From the NCBI GenBank assembly GCA_964019055.1, contig OZ025210.1:15020332-15084331 (forward strand): 64,000 nt of DNA, given 5' to 3'. This DNA comes from Anthopleura xanthogrammica (lineage: Eukaryota; Cnidaria; Anthozoa; Actiniaria; Actiniidae). The notes beneath the pieces were generated by a model. It had not been told where the DNA came from, searched no databases, and worked only from the letters and a program-made list of their open reading frames with translations. Position 1 is the stretch's first letter; every line of letters starts with the position of its first letter. This document shows, in pieces, positions 11,801 through 23,800 of the stretch. Position numbers and translations under genes: made by a program.

Positions 11801-14800
11801 AACTTAGCATTGTCATTAGCAATATCATATACAATAAAAATATTTTGTTCAGTCATTATGGTTGTCGAGGTGGTAGGGCAGAAACTTTCTTCAGTTTCCT
11901 ACAGTCAGGACATAACCAGGCCTTATTGGCTGGTTTTCTAGACAATCCACAGCATTTCATGTGAAACTTACGAAACAGACATGCTTCATTGCTACAATTC
12001 AAAACAAGTGATTCTTCAGCCTTTACCCTACAGAAGCAATACAAAAATGTATCAGATGAGTTTTGCTGACTATTTCTTGGTGTAGTGTACCATTTTGCAA
12101 GTAGCTCTGGAAGAATAGCTAAGACATAGAGTTCTTTGGCTTTTTCTAGATGAGCAGTGAGAAAAGTAGTGTCTGGTTGAATTCTTTCAATGTGAATGTC
12201 TGATGGTGTCCATACAATAAAGTCAGCAAACATTAACTTCGTTACAGCCATTTGAAGTTGTACTTGGGAAAAATAGGGATGTCTTTTGTCAAGTTGAAGG
12301 GTACCATCTGAGGTCTTTGATAGGCACATCTTGACACCACTGTTAACAGCATCACCAATAGTTGACTCTTTCATGCAGTAAGGACACTTAATTTCTACAC
12401 ATCCCAAACCATGGCAGCTACAACAACATATGGCATCTGGGCTTGCTCCAAGGTAGGGATAGTCAGGATGTATCACAAAGCCAGAGTCCTTGGTTGTGAA
12501 GTCCTCATGCTTATCTTTCATAACCTAAAAAACAAACAAAGAATCTAAATTCAATAAATTTTACTAATGATTTATGTTTTTGTATTCTTGCTGATTGAGT
12601 TTTTAGTTTTGTGTGCTCTGATAATGCATGCACACTCCCAGCCATGGGTAATCAGAACACAAGATTGAAAACAGTAATTATATAATGTATCATACCATAC
12701 TCAGTTAAAAGAATTTCTATTCACCTGTTTGTAATGAATCAATGCCTGTTTCTCATGCATACAGCCCCAATTGGTTGCACTGGACTTAAACATTGAGCCA
12801 TAGCACACAGTCTTAATCAGGCTTACTGAGGGTGATGCTGGGTTGGTGTGACAAGCACGATGGAAGCTGCTTGCAGTTATTCTTCCCATTCTTGTTTGAT
12901 GCCAAACCTGAGACTTGCTTTGATTTCTAGTAGCCTTTTCAATTAATGTGGCCTGTTGCTCAGTAACAGTCATTCTTTGAAATACTTCTTTGGACTTAGA
13001 TACCAATTCCTTGTAGTCCAGAGTGCTATGTTGATCAGAGTAAAGTCTATTCAGTGGCTCTGGTAGATTGAGCGTGCTTGTCTTTGGGATAAAATGTTTA
13101 TTATATGGCGGAGTTAATGACAAAATTGCTGAATTTGTATCTAGATTGTACAAGCATTCGAAAAACTTCTTGATTTGGGTTGCACCTGGTACGTAACTAG
13201 CAGAAGCAGTTGTATCAGCAGCAGTAGTAGCAGCAGGAGCAGTAGTTGGAGCAGCAGTTGCATTAGCAGCAGTAGTAGCAGCAGGAGCAGCAGCAGCAGT
13301 AGTAGCAGCAGCAGAGGTATCAGCAGCAACAGTAATAGCAGCAGCAGAAGAAGAGGTAGTAGCAGCTGCAGCAGTAGTAGCAGTGGTAGTAGTAGTAGCA
13401 GCAGCAGAACTTGAAGTTGAATAACATGTAGTTGTGCAGCCAGTTCCTGAACTAAGTCCATTAATTTGAGCATCCAGTTTCCTTTTCTTACACTTTGATG
13501 AGGTAAAGTCCATCTCCCTAAGTTCTTGATAAGGTATATTTGCAACAGGTGTTGGCATCAGCCACTTACACGGAATGGACGTGCATGTTTTCATTTTAAC
13601 TATCCGAACTCCAGCCTCGACTGCAAAAAGCAATGCTCCTACATGTGAGCATGCTTCGCCCAAACCAGCCAAACAGTTACAATGTGCTGTTAGTAACGTC
13701 CCATCGTTTTTTGCTGCGATCCATGGCTTCAATGGGGTCTCGTTTAGGCGCTGAGAGTGGTTAACCTGCGAAGAAAAACAGTAAGGTTAGTCTATTATTG
13801 AAGATCACGTTCAACGGAATTTTCAGCTCGAAATACAAACCTTTGCTATTAAAATCTTTATATCACTGGTCGCTTTGCCAACGAAGACACATCTTACCCA
13901 ACCAGCAACAAAATATTGGTATGATTCAAGGCTTTTGTAGGCCTTTAGCTGCTCCTTCGTATATCGACTCGTGGAAAACAACAAGTACGTAACGATGTCT
14001 GGAAATTCAACTTCAGGCCAACATTCCATGGAATCCGGAAAAAAAATACTGCTGACATTATACGGATCGATGTTAGCTATCAATTTCAGCTTTTCCTCGT
14101 AGTGTTTACGTTCCGCAGCGGCCAAAGAGATCCGATATTTTGGTAAAGAAGGCAGCCTTTCCTTATGACCGGCCGCCATCTTGTTTTTAAATGCCTCCTG
14201 TCATGGCGGCGTAGTTACCGTTGCTAACCGACGCTACGCGAGTCACGTGATGGTGCAAAGCCTCTATTCATCCAGGGGGATGTTAGACCTTAAACATCCC
14301 TCTGGAAACAATGGATCCCGAGGTAATCATGATATTACTAAAATAAAGAAGATAATTACACATGGAGTTTAATTTGAAGAACATTTCTGATTTTTTCTTC
14401 TATCTGCTAAGTATTTCATTGATCAAATTTATTGCATCCATCCATCCAGTAATCTCATCCTGGCTTATTGATTTCGTCTGTCCTTTCTTTTTTTCGTCCA
14501 TGAAGAATTCAATTTGTCTATCTTTCTTTGCAGTTCAACCCCATGCCAGATATCGATTGGTAAACAAACTAAATGCGGGTCATCGTTCCAACCTAATGAC
14601 CATGAAATATAATATAAGAGAATATAAGCATGAATAGCTAAGGAACAAAACACTTACATTTGTATCCTTATATGTCTAGATGTGACTACTAAAGACACGA
14701 TCACTAAGCAAGTTGTTCCTTCAATGATTCCACGAGTTTCTAAAACTCCCACGACGAAAGGTAATTTAAGGTGACTGACTACTTTTGAACGTTCAATTTG

Positions 14801-17800
14801 AGCCCACGATGTGCGCGCGCACAAAAATCGCTCAAAACCGCATAACAACTTTCAAAATTTTATTGAGGAACCATACACGTTTTGAACTTCAACAGAGCAA
14901 AAACCCCGAATTTTGCACGGGACTCTATATTTTTCTTTGGATTTCCAAATACAAAAGGTAAAAATCAATCTTTTGAGAAAGTTTGAGAAAAACGTAATTA
15001 TTAGAACTTATAAAAAAAGCGTTTCATGTGTTTTTGTTGTTGTAGTTTGAGTACGCTTTTCCGGTTGATTGAGCTAAGAAGAAGCTGAATTTTTAGTTTA
15101 ATTTTAAAACTTTCTTCAATTTTTTTTAGTTAGTCTTCAAAAATAATGTTTAAAGTAGATGTCCTGAGAAAATTGCTTCCAGAAATTCTTTAATTCTTGA
15201 GTTGTGAATTTTTGTGTGCAAAGCTTGATTTCCGCCATTTTTCTTTCGAAATCTTGTCAAGATGGTCATATTCAAAATTTATTATCTCGAAAACGAGCTC
15301 GGGACACCCCATTTTTCTTTTCATTTTTGGAATCAGCATTAAATTCTGTGTGAAATATCTTGCTAAGAACATTTTGTAATTATTCCTTGCTAAAGTAGTC
15401 AGTCACCTTAATGACTAATATTTTGTTTTTGGAGACAAAAATGTTTCAAATGTGGGTTACAGAGCAAGTGAATTTCTTCTCGCCGCTATGGTCGGGATCA
15501 CTTGATATGCGGACATAGTTGTCTACGGTTTCTCCAGAATTTTTACGGTTTTTCTCCTCCTTTTGTTACGGTGGTTCTCAATAGGATACGCGGAATCGTT
15601 CAATTTGACGTCTAGACAAAATATTAGGATTTTCTCAAGAAGGGATTTCTCGTCGTGTTTTGGTGAAGCACCGTAGTAAGCACCGAAAATCGTTTTCCTA
15701 TATATTCCCACGAGAGAACCAAGAATTTAAAAAAAAAACTTATCGATAACGAAAATATTCTGGTAATGGCAGTAAAGTTATGCCATAGGGCAAATGGTCT
15801 AGTTGTTGTAGCCTACTTAGAATGAATGGAAACGCACATTTAGCAGCTGTAGTAAGATAATTAAGGAATATAAGAAAGTTTTCCGTGTTATATACTCTGA
15901 TCTAAACAATTGGGATGTTGGGAGAACAATTTAAGAGGCCTTGACTGTAAGATTTGAGAAACATTCGGCGGATGGTAAAAAATCAAACTCGTTTAAATGG
16001 CTTGAAACTTGTATGGTGATTATAGGATCCCAATAGAACTACAATGGTATGGCTAGTTTCTGGGGAAAAAATGGATTTGTGATTTTTAGGAAGAGTTTGA
16101 AGTTCGTTGAATATTAATAAGGGCAATTAGCATAATTTTTGACCTGTTTTTAATTAATTAATTAGCATTAATTTTCATGCATTAGCAAAACATAGGAAAG
16201 CAAAACATTCTGAAAACTTTGTAGCTTTCGCATAAAACAGGTTTAACATTCATGTTTCCGAATATTCAGAAATTTAACATTGATAATTACTGTTTCTTTG
16301 ATTAAAATTTCTACCGTGTCCAACGCACCTCTTGGGCTGAAAACTACCAGCTTGGTAGATGAGACCTTCCTAAAGATCACCACCACGAGAAATTCTTGTT
16401 TTTGTTTTTATTTTCAATGCAAAAACAATTAGAGCAAATATGCCTATTGAACCCCAGCAAATGATACATTTTTCAAGAAAAATGTTCTGTTTCTGTTGTT
16501 TTATATGATTAAATGTTCATAATGTTTTTTCTAGGGTCGAGTGTAACTATTACTCTAATCGGATGGAACTTTCAGTACTATTATTCTCATCTAGAATAAA
16601 TCGAAAGTTATTTAGATACCTAGTGTTGCGGAGCTCATTTTAAAGTGGGTGCCAGGATGGGGGGTGCTAGTATACAAATTAGTGGTGAAAAGTGGAGAGC
16701 TAATATAAGAAGATGTAAAATTGAAGAGTAATATTCAAAAGGTGAAAAAGCGGATCGGCTCTGCAGACTTTCTCTTGAAATTGATCCTCCAGCTAACTGA
16801 AAACGATGCTTCGGACAAACTTTCGTTGTCGCGAGCAGTACAACATAGCCTACGGTTCGTGCTTCTCTTTCTACTTCTTTCGTGCTTACTTGACTTCTTG
16901 CGTGTTTATTACTGAACGGAGCACGGAAAAAGCTGTTTTATTCGTTAAGTCGAGGACGAAGGACACCAGAGCGCACATTCAATTAAGAGTGGATGTCTGT
17001 AACGATCGAGCAAAATTTAAAATCCGTGGCAAACCTCGAGAATTCGATTTCAGTCGCTCATACTTTCAAGTTTGATAGAGCAATCTTTCCTGAGAATAAC
17101 TGTATAGTTAGTTTTATAAAATAACTTTTCATTTTGGAGAAAAATGCAAATCTCGAAAGTCCGCCGAAAATGCCATTTGTCACTATGAATTTTGACTCAA
17201 CTTTAGTGGTCTCGTGTAGAAAACTGAGTAACTCCAAGACCAAAATAACCCCTAATCCTTGTTATATAATCTATTGTTTATTGTTTGAGTGATTTTGAGA
17301 TAGATTAGCCAATTCTAACCCCTCCAAATAATTTTATTCTCTACACCTATATTTTGAGTAGATAAAAATAGGTCTTACAAAGAGCCATATAGCAAATGTG
17401 CTAAACCTTTAATTCACTTAGAACTTCGGCAATTGAATGTTGAAATGATGGTTTTTGAAATGATGGAAATATTTCTTTGGGCAAATGTTTGTGCGTGACG
17501 CTTCACATCGTCAAAGTATGGTGAAATTGTATTTATTTGACCTCTGGCGGTCATTAAAAGCAACACGAAATCTCGTAGTTTGTTTTCACTTCAATGACTA
17601 AGATTTACACGTGCATGATTTGACCAATTCGGTCAGCATGTCAAGGTATGGCTTCTTTTCCGGTCCAGAGAACGAGAAAAATGATAAATGGTTAGAAATA
17701 TCATTTGAACATGACAGCAAAGGAACAACATGAACTTCATGTTTTCTGTCACGAATATCAGAACCACAGAGTCCTCGAACTATTGATTTAAATGAACCAC

Positions 17801-20800
17801 AAACCTCCATTTGTAAAGAACTACAGTAACTATGAAATACCTCTAAGGGATGGACCATTAGATAGTTGATGGGGGGAGGGGTTGCGTAAATCCCCAAAAA
17901 AATATCGAACAAACCCTTAAACCTCTAAAAAATTATCGCGCACGCTCTTCTATGCGAACAAAAATATCGAGCAAGCACAGGTCAATTGAATAGCACGAAC
18001 TTTATAAATATGCTGCGAATGCCCCTCAAATCACTGGAAATTGCATTTCCGAAGGTCTCCATTTTCAAAAAAAATTCGGGGGGGGCATGGTACTAAACCC
18101 CCCTACGTTAGTAGTAGTTTGTGCATGGCACGATCCGGATTTTTGATGGGCAATGGATGGGCCGTGATGGGCTATGGATGGGCCGGTTGTTTATGTGTTG
18201 TCATGGTGACCCAGTGACGTTATATGTTCGTTAATTATTCATGACTGTACTATTGTTGGGCAAGTCTTTTGTTTTGGTATTCGATTTATAAGTCGCGGGG
18301 ATTTTGAATATTGAGCAAGGCTTTCACTGAACACCATTTATATGAGTCGCAAAAAATACATCTTTCGAAAACTGAGCTAGCAAGAATTAGAATATTTTTT
18401 CTTGGAAAAGACCATTTGCTGTATTCAGCTCTAGCGGTCATAGGGATCATTATGGAATTAAGAAGTGGTTGTGTCCTCAGTTTTGATTCTGAAATCATAC
18501 AAGAACTGAAAACCTTATTTAGATTGTTATTTTATCACATGGGTGAACGACTAAGCATCGATGTAAATCTGTGTGAATTCCGAATAATCCATGGAAGAAG
18601 ACCGAACTTTATTGAATTGCTTTCCTTGAGAGCAAACAAAGAATCCTGGCACACCATATTTCACAAAGTATGGGATCGTATGCAAGTAGAACTCCCTCCT
18701 GAGAAAGTACTTCACTTTATTCCCCACGTTTTACTTCAAGAGTATACCATACAGCCAGAACACCCTCTGTATTCTGCGCCCCATGCGGTGGTGACCAAGT
18801 ACATTCGAGATCTTTATGAGAATCACAGCTGTGAGAGAATGATTGAGTTCATGTGTGAAGAACACAGGATTAATGAACAGGCCTCGGTAGTACGCAACAG
18901 AAAATTGTATCTGAATCAGATCGCCTCAAGTTTAATCGGGCAGGTGTTTTTCCTACCAGATGGTACCTACACCAAAATAATACCCTGGGAAAAGATGTTG
19001 AAGTCTGCAAGAAATGTATGCTGTTTCTTCTCTGAGAAAAATGGTGGCTACACAGTAGTGAAACTACCTTATACCTACTTTACTATGATTCCTACCTACG
19101 AGTACAAGATCCTTGAAACGGGACAAAAGTTTACCAGTCGCGAAACTAATGCGCGTAAAGCTCTGTTACTTCACAAGAAATGCACTGAGAAACACTAATG
19201 GTTCTAATACTTTACAAGAAATATTTTGTGTAGTTTTTGTTTGTTTGTTGTATGCCAAGATTTATTCATTTTTGTTCTCAATAAAATCCATTCAATCTAT
19301 CTTGTGCTTTCAAATAACTGTCGTCAAGACCAGAGTATTGTCTACAAAACAATACGATTAATGACTCATAAACAACAAACAATGACAACTGCAAGTTACA
19401 TGCAGCTAATTATTCAAAAACGAAGGAAAGCGTTTGAAGTATAAAACCTTTATTCGTCATTTAACGGCAGTAATATCAACCATTTTTATTATTCTAAGAG
19501 TATGAACTAGTGCTCATACTTATAAGGGGAACGGTTCATCTTTACTCGTACTGATCGACACACACTTTTTCCATACTGTTTAGTCGGATTGCCTTCTAAA
19601 TAGTTTTTCAGTTCAAGATGCGGTCGTTTTCGACGTTTGGGAAGTGAATCAGGTGAGGTCAATAGCGAAGAAGGTGGTTGTATCAAAGGAGAAGGTGCCA
19701 TGAGAGATGATGTAGGAGTCTGTTGCATTTGTGGTTCAGTGGAGAGTAACAGAGGAGAGGCTGTGATAGGTGATGATGCGGGTGGAGGAAGAAAGTTAGA
19801 TGGTTCATCAGGTAGCTGTGAAATGGCAAACATCGCGATCAGCATTTCTGTCTGGCATAGGATTAGGAAAAAGTCTTGCAAACATGCAGAGGCTGGTTTT
19901 CTAGCAGAACAGAAATTGTCATCAAAATGATAATAGTTTGATTCAAAAGCACTGGTACGTGGAGGAGGGGGAGGCATTACTAAATTATCACTGCAGAACT
20001 AAACAAGAACCAGTGATAAATCGCAAGAAAATCTCGCCGAATTGCGGACGAACCATGGCTCAAATTAAAAGTTAACTTTAATTATAAAATAAACTCTGAG
20101 TTTAGCCTTCTCTGTACGAATTCTCACATGCCTGACAGGAGCGATTTTGTAAACTTTAGAAACGATTGATAAATAATAATGATCTCACAACGTTCTCATA
20201 TATTTATAATTCTTTTTCCTGCTTTGGAATTATCAGCGACAATTGTAATTTTAGAACTGAGTTTGTACGAAACGATATTTGTGATAAAATGATAAGAGTA
20301 TAATAAAAATTTCCTCGGTGCCTATCGCCTGGTGACTTGCTGAAAACATTTTGCCGGACACACAAGCTCTATAATTGCAAAGTCAATCATCATATTAGCT
20401 AGCTCGATCTGATATCTTATTCATAACAGAAGTGTATGATTAAGATTGAATTTTCACGAAATCAATTTTCAGTCTACGGAATGATATTCATAGCCCATCA
20501 GTAGGCTTCGGTTTTTATCCAATCAATATCACACTCTTTGGCAGTGAGTGTCTATGGTGAAATTTTTCGCTTTTCTTCAACATTTTGAATAAGAGTCATA
20601 AATAAACTGTACAAATAATGAATAAAATCTTTAGTACCATATCGTGTACCATAAAATGACGGGCAAGTGGTGAGCTATTATTTTCGAGATGGCTTCGGGC
20701 AAGTCCAGACCAGGCTATTGTATACAAGACAATGGAAACAGTTGAGTTGGACAAAACAACAAATCAAATCGACCGACCTTCTCCTTTATTATCCTTTCTA

Positions 20801-23800
20801 TTATTAACTTATGGTGGTCTGAACGAGCTTTAAGGTCTTTTTCTGTGATATGACCATGCGCAGGAGTTATACTGATTATATCCTAGTAGATTCTTGGACA
20901 AATCCCACACGGAGAAGGGATGCTAACAGACCGCATTAGGGGAAGATTTTGTATTGCCTGTCATCATAGCTCAGTAGATAGAGTGAAAGACTTACACGAT
21001 AACGAAAACTATGGCTACTTTATTGAAGTTAGGCACTCGGGGTTATTATGCTACCGTCAACGAATTTCAAGGACAGATAAGAGTGCATATCCGCAAGTAT
21101 AATGATGGATTGGAGAAAGGAAAAGTTCCAACAGTCTATGGAGTGGCTCTTTCTGTGGATGAATTCGAAGAATTGAAAAACGTCTTGGGGGACTTGAGCG
21201 AAATGGTCAGCACCATACCAGCCATTTGTTCGATGACCACCCTTCCAGGAGATGAAATGAAACCGATACCAAGTAACAAGGAAAAGCAACAAGAGTCCTC
21301 TGTACTGACCGAAGTGATGCACAAGCACAAAGACATTCAATATACCCTAGCTGACCAAATTCATCCTAAGATTCAAACCGATATGATTACCGAGTCGCCA
21401 CTACTATCTAAAAGCAAGAGAAGAAAAGTCGTTCGTCGCAAGAACAAACCTTACGTGAGACACTTATCGAAACACGACAAACTCCGTACATTCTTTGTTT
21501 GAATAAACTTAATCATTATTGTTATTTATCCTTGATACCACAGGTTCCTTGTGAGAAACGAAGGGACGAATGCTTTTCTGAAGTCTTAATAAATACCTTT
21601 TCCTTCAAAGTGTGTATCCATGTTTATGTACAATGATTTACAACAAAGTTGTGTAAAAACAGCCTATTGTTTCCGGCACATTGAAATTTAATGACTCCTA
21701 TCAGCGATAAACAATAAAACCAACCTGATGGATTCACAACAGCAGCTAAATTTTATTACATTTTTCATCAAAATCTAACAGATCAGACCCCTTTACCAGT
21801 TCTTTGTCTTGTTGGTCTGTACATGCACTGGTTATACAAGTTACCAAAACAATGATAAAATTCCATTATAGTTTGAGCCTCAACTTCAACCAATTAGGCT
21901 TTCTTCATAAACCGTTGCCCTCGCTAAGGAACTGAATAGCCGTATTTCAGATTTTTCTTTTCACGACGAACGATGTAAGATACCTCGAAGTCAGAAAAGA
22001 GTCGTGTTTTTTCAAGATTACATTGACTTTTAACTTAAAACAAAGGTACAAGTGCACATCGGCGAGATGATTCACCAATCTTACACATATGTTTTTACAA
22101 ATTATCGGTGTATTTAGGAGGCCAACAAGAAACCAAACAGAAAAGGCCAAGAACACCGAAGCAAGGTCAAAAGACCGGGAGGCTCTAATACTTTTTGGTC
22201 ATTGTATATTTCAGTGGCCTTCATTTTCGTACTTTAGAAGCAACGTTTTGAGCGAAAACGAGCACGGTGACCTATTGTTATCTTTTATCAAATAAATATT
22301 TACAGCAATTGAGATCATATAGCTGAATTAAAACGAATAGTTCTATCTTCCGATTTTAAGACATTATCCTGTAAAGGCAACGATATGATGTCCTATAGGA
22401 GTGTACACACATTGATAAAGCATCGCTATTTTTCAAGAAAGCTTCTTTTCTGATCAGGTTCTAGCATTTGAGAATCCACAATTCAAAGGTAGCAATGACA
22501 TCTCGCGAGTTATGATTTTTCCTCCCTCCATCTTATACTTTGAATAGTATTGGTCTCACACGCCACGTACCCAAAACGCCAAAATTTGACGAACTCATTT
22601 TTCACACTCGTTGGATCGGAAATGACCTCATCATGGTGTCTCATTTCACACACACGAGGTTTAACCACTTCTAGCAAAATGGTGTCTTATCTGTTCAGTA
22701 TTTTATTCTTTTATTCATGTCTTTTCGTAAGTACTAGCTATCCGTGTGGTGTATGTCAATGTTTCTCTCTCAAGAATTATTCAGTCCTGGATTGCTCGAA
22801 CCTTGGTCTAACGAAAATAAATACTCCGCGCAAAGAATATAACACCGTCTTGTTAAATGGTAATGCCCTGAACTGTATGGAGCTACGAAGGATCTTAAAC
22901 TATACTTCACCAGAATGGATCGACATCAGAGACAACCCTGCGTTGGATTGTAAATGTTTGGCTTACATAAAGATAAAGGTTTTGTCATCCGATTGTCTAT
23001 ATCCATCCGCCTCGAGTACATCTCCTCCTACTTCTTACCTAGACCCGACATCGACCGCCTCAGTTATCAGTTCTATTTATTCCAATACCGCTGGTATAAC
23101 ACCGACTTCTTCTAAACTTCTTTTCTCTGTACACACTTTGGATCTCAATTGGATTCTGGGGTCTTCGATTTTAGTTCCGCTAACATTTATAATAATCTTC
23201 ATACTTTACAAAGTGAAGCAACTGAAAAGAAGAAGAGTTCCTCAGCATTTTGAACTTAATTGGAAGTTTTAATATAAATCAAGAAGTGGACGAAGACGAA
23301 GAAGAAATAACACTCTTCCATGTTAGTCAAGTTTAGTTTCATCGTTTAGTTCTAATCATTTGTTACGGTTATAATCTTAAAATTGCGGGACAAAAGGAGA
23401 CGAAAGGAGACGAAAGGGACTTATGCAGAGATGTATTCACTGTCAAAGATATTCATCAGTGATAGTCTTTAGGTATAAGTTAGTTCAATACTTTCACAAA
23501 ATTCTAGAATGATTGAGTTAGATGTTCTATCATTTTCAATCAAATACTTCCCTCTAACACAAATGACTTAGATGTCTAACAAATAAGGTGGTCACTCCAT
23601 TTAACCCTCTCTTACTTGTGCATACGATGTCTGAAATCAACCCATAACGCGGAATGCTTAATTAAAATATTTTAATATTATACTTTTCCTTATATACCGT
23701 TTATGATAATTTTCACCAAATACTTTGCTACGATGCGTTCACTACCAAAAAATATTTATTGAAATCTTGTAAGTTGTTTACAAATTATAAAATGTTGGGG

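Larger units (their letters stand above)
9615..14264. mobile_element. ISL2EU-type DNA transposon, nearly complete
   Basis: A 4.65-kb element with identical 74-bp terminal inverted repeats (9615-9688 and 14191-14264, starting GAGGCTTTGCACCATCACGT). TA dinucleotides at 9613-9614 and 14265-14266 could be a 2-bp target duplication. It carries two convergent genes: a THAP-domain DDE transposase (+) and a spliced gene with SWIM zinc finger, YqaJ-type nuclease and PHD finger (-). A THAP transposase paired with a YqaJ nuclease is the known hallmark of ISL2EU (IS4EU) elements. It lies in the first intron of immunoglobulin gene 1. Confidence 0.88.

Noticed and set aside
13141..13545. Leucine-rich and serine-rich frames
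   Set aside because: Alternate frames of the trinucleotide repeat inside the YqaJ/PHD gene.
17598..17912. Possible TIR-domain fragment on the minus strand
   Set aside because: Only a short vague resemblance, with no box 1 or 2 and no splice context.
20950..21025. tRNA gene in the palindrome arm
   Set aside because: An A-box-like ATAGCTCAGTAGATAGAGTG is present, but I find no anticodon stem, T loop or acceptor pairing.
21029..21340. Minus-strand frames opposite the PC4-like gene (also 26672-26983)
   Set aside because: Antisense shadows with no domain; they are duplicated only because the whole arm is.
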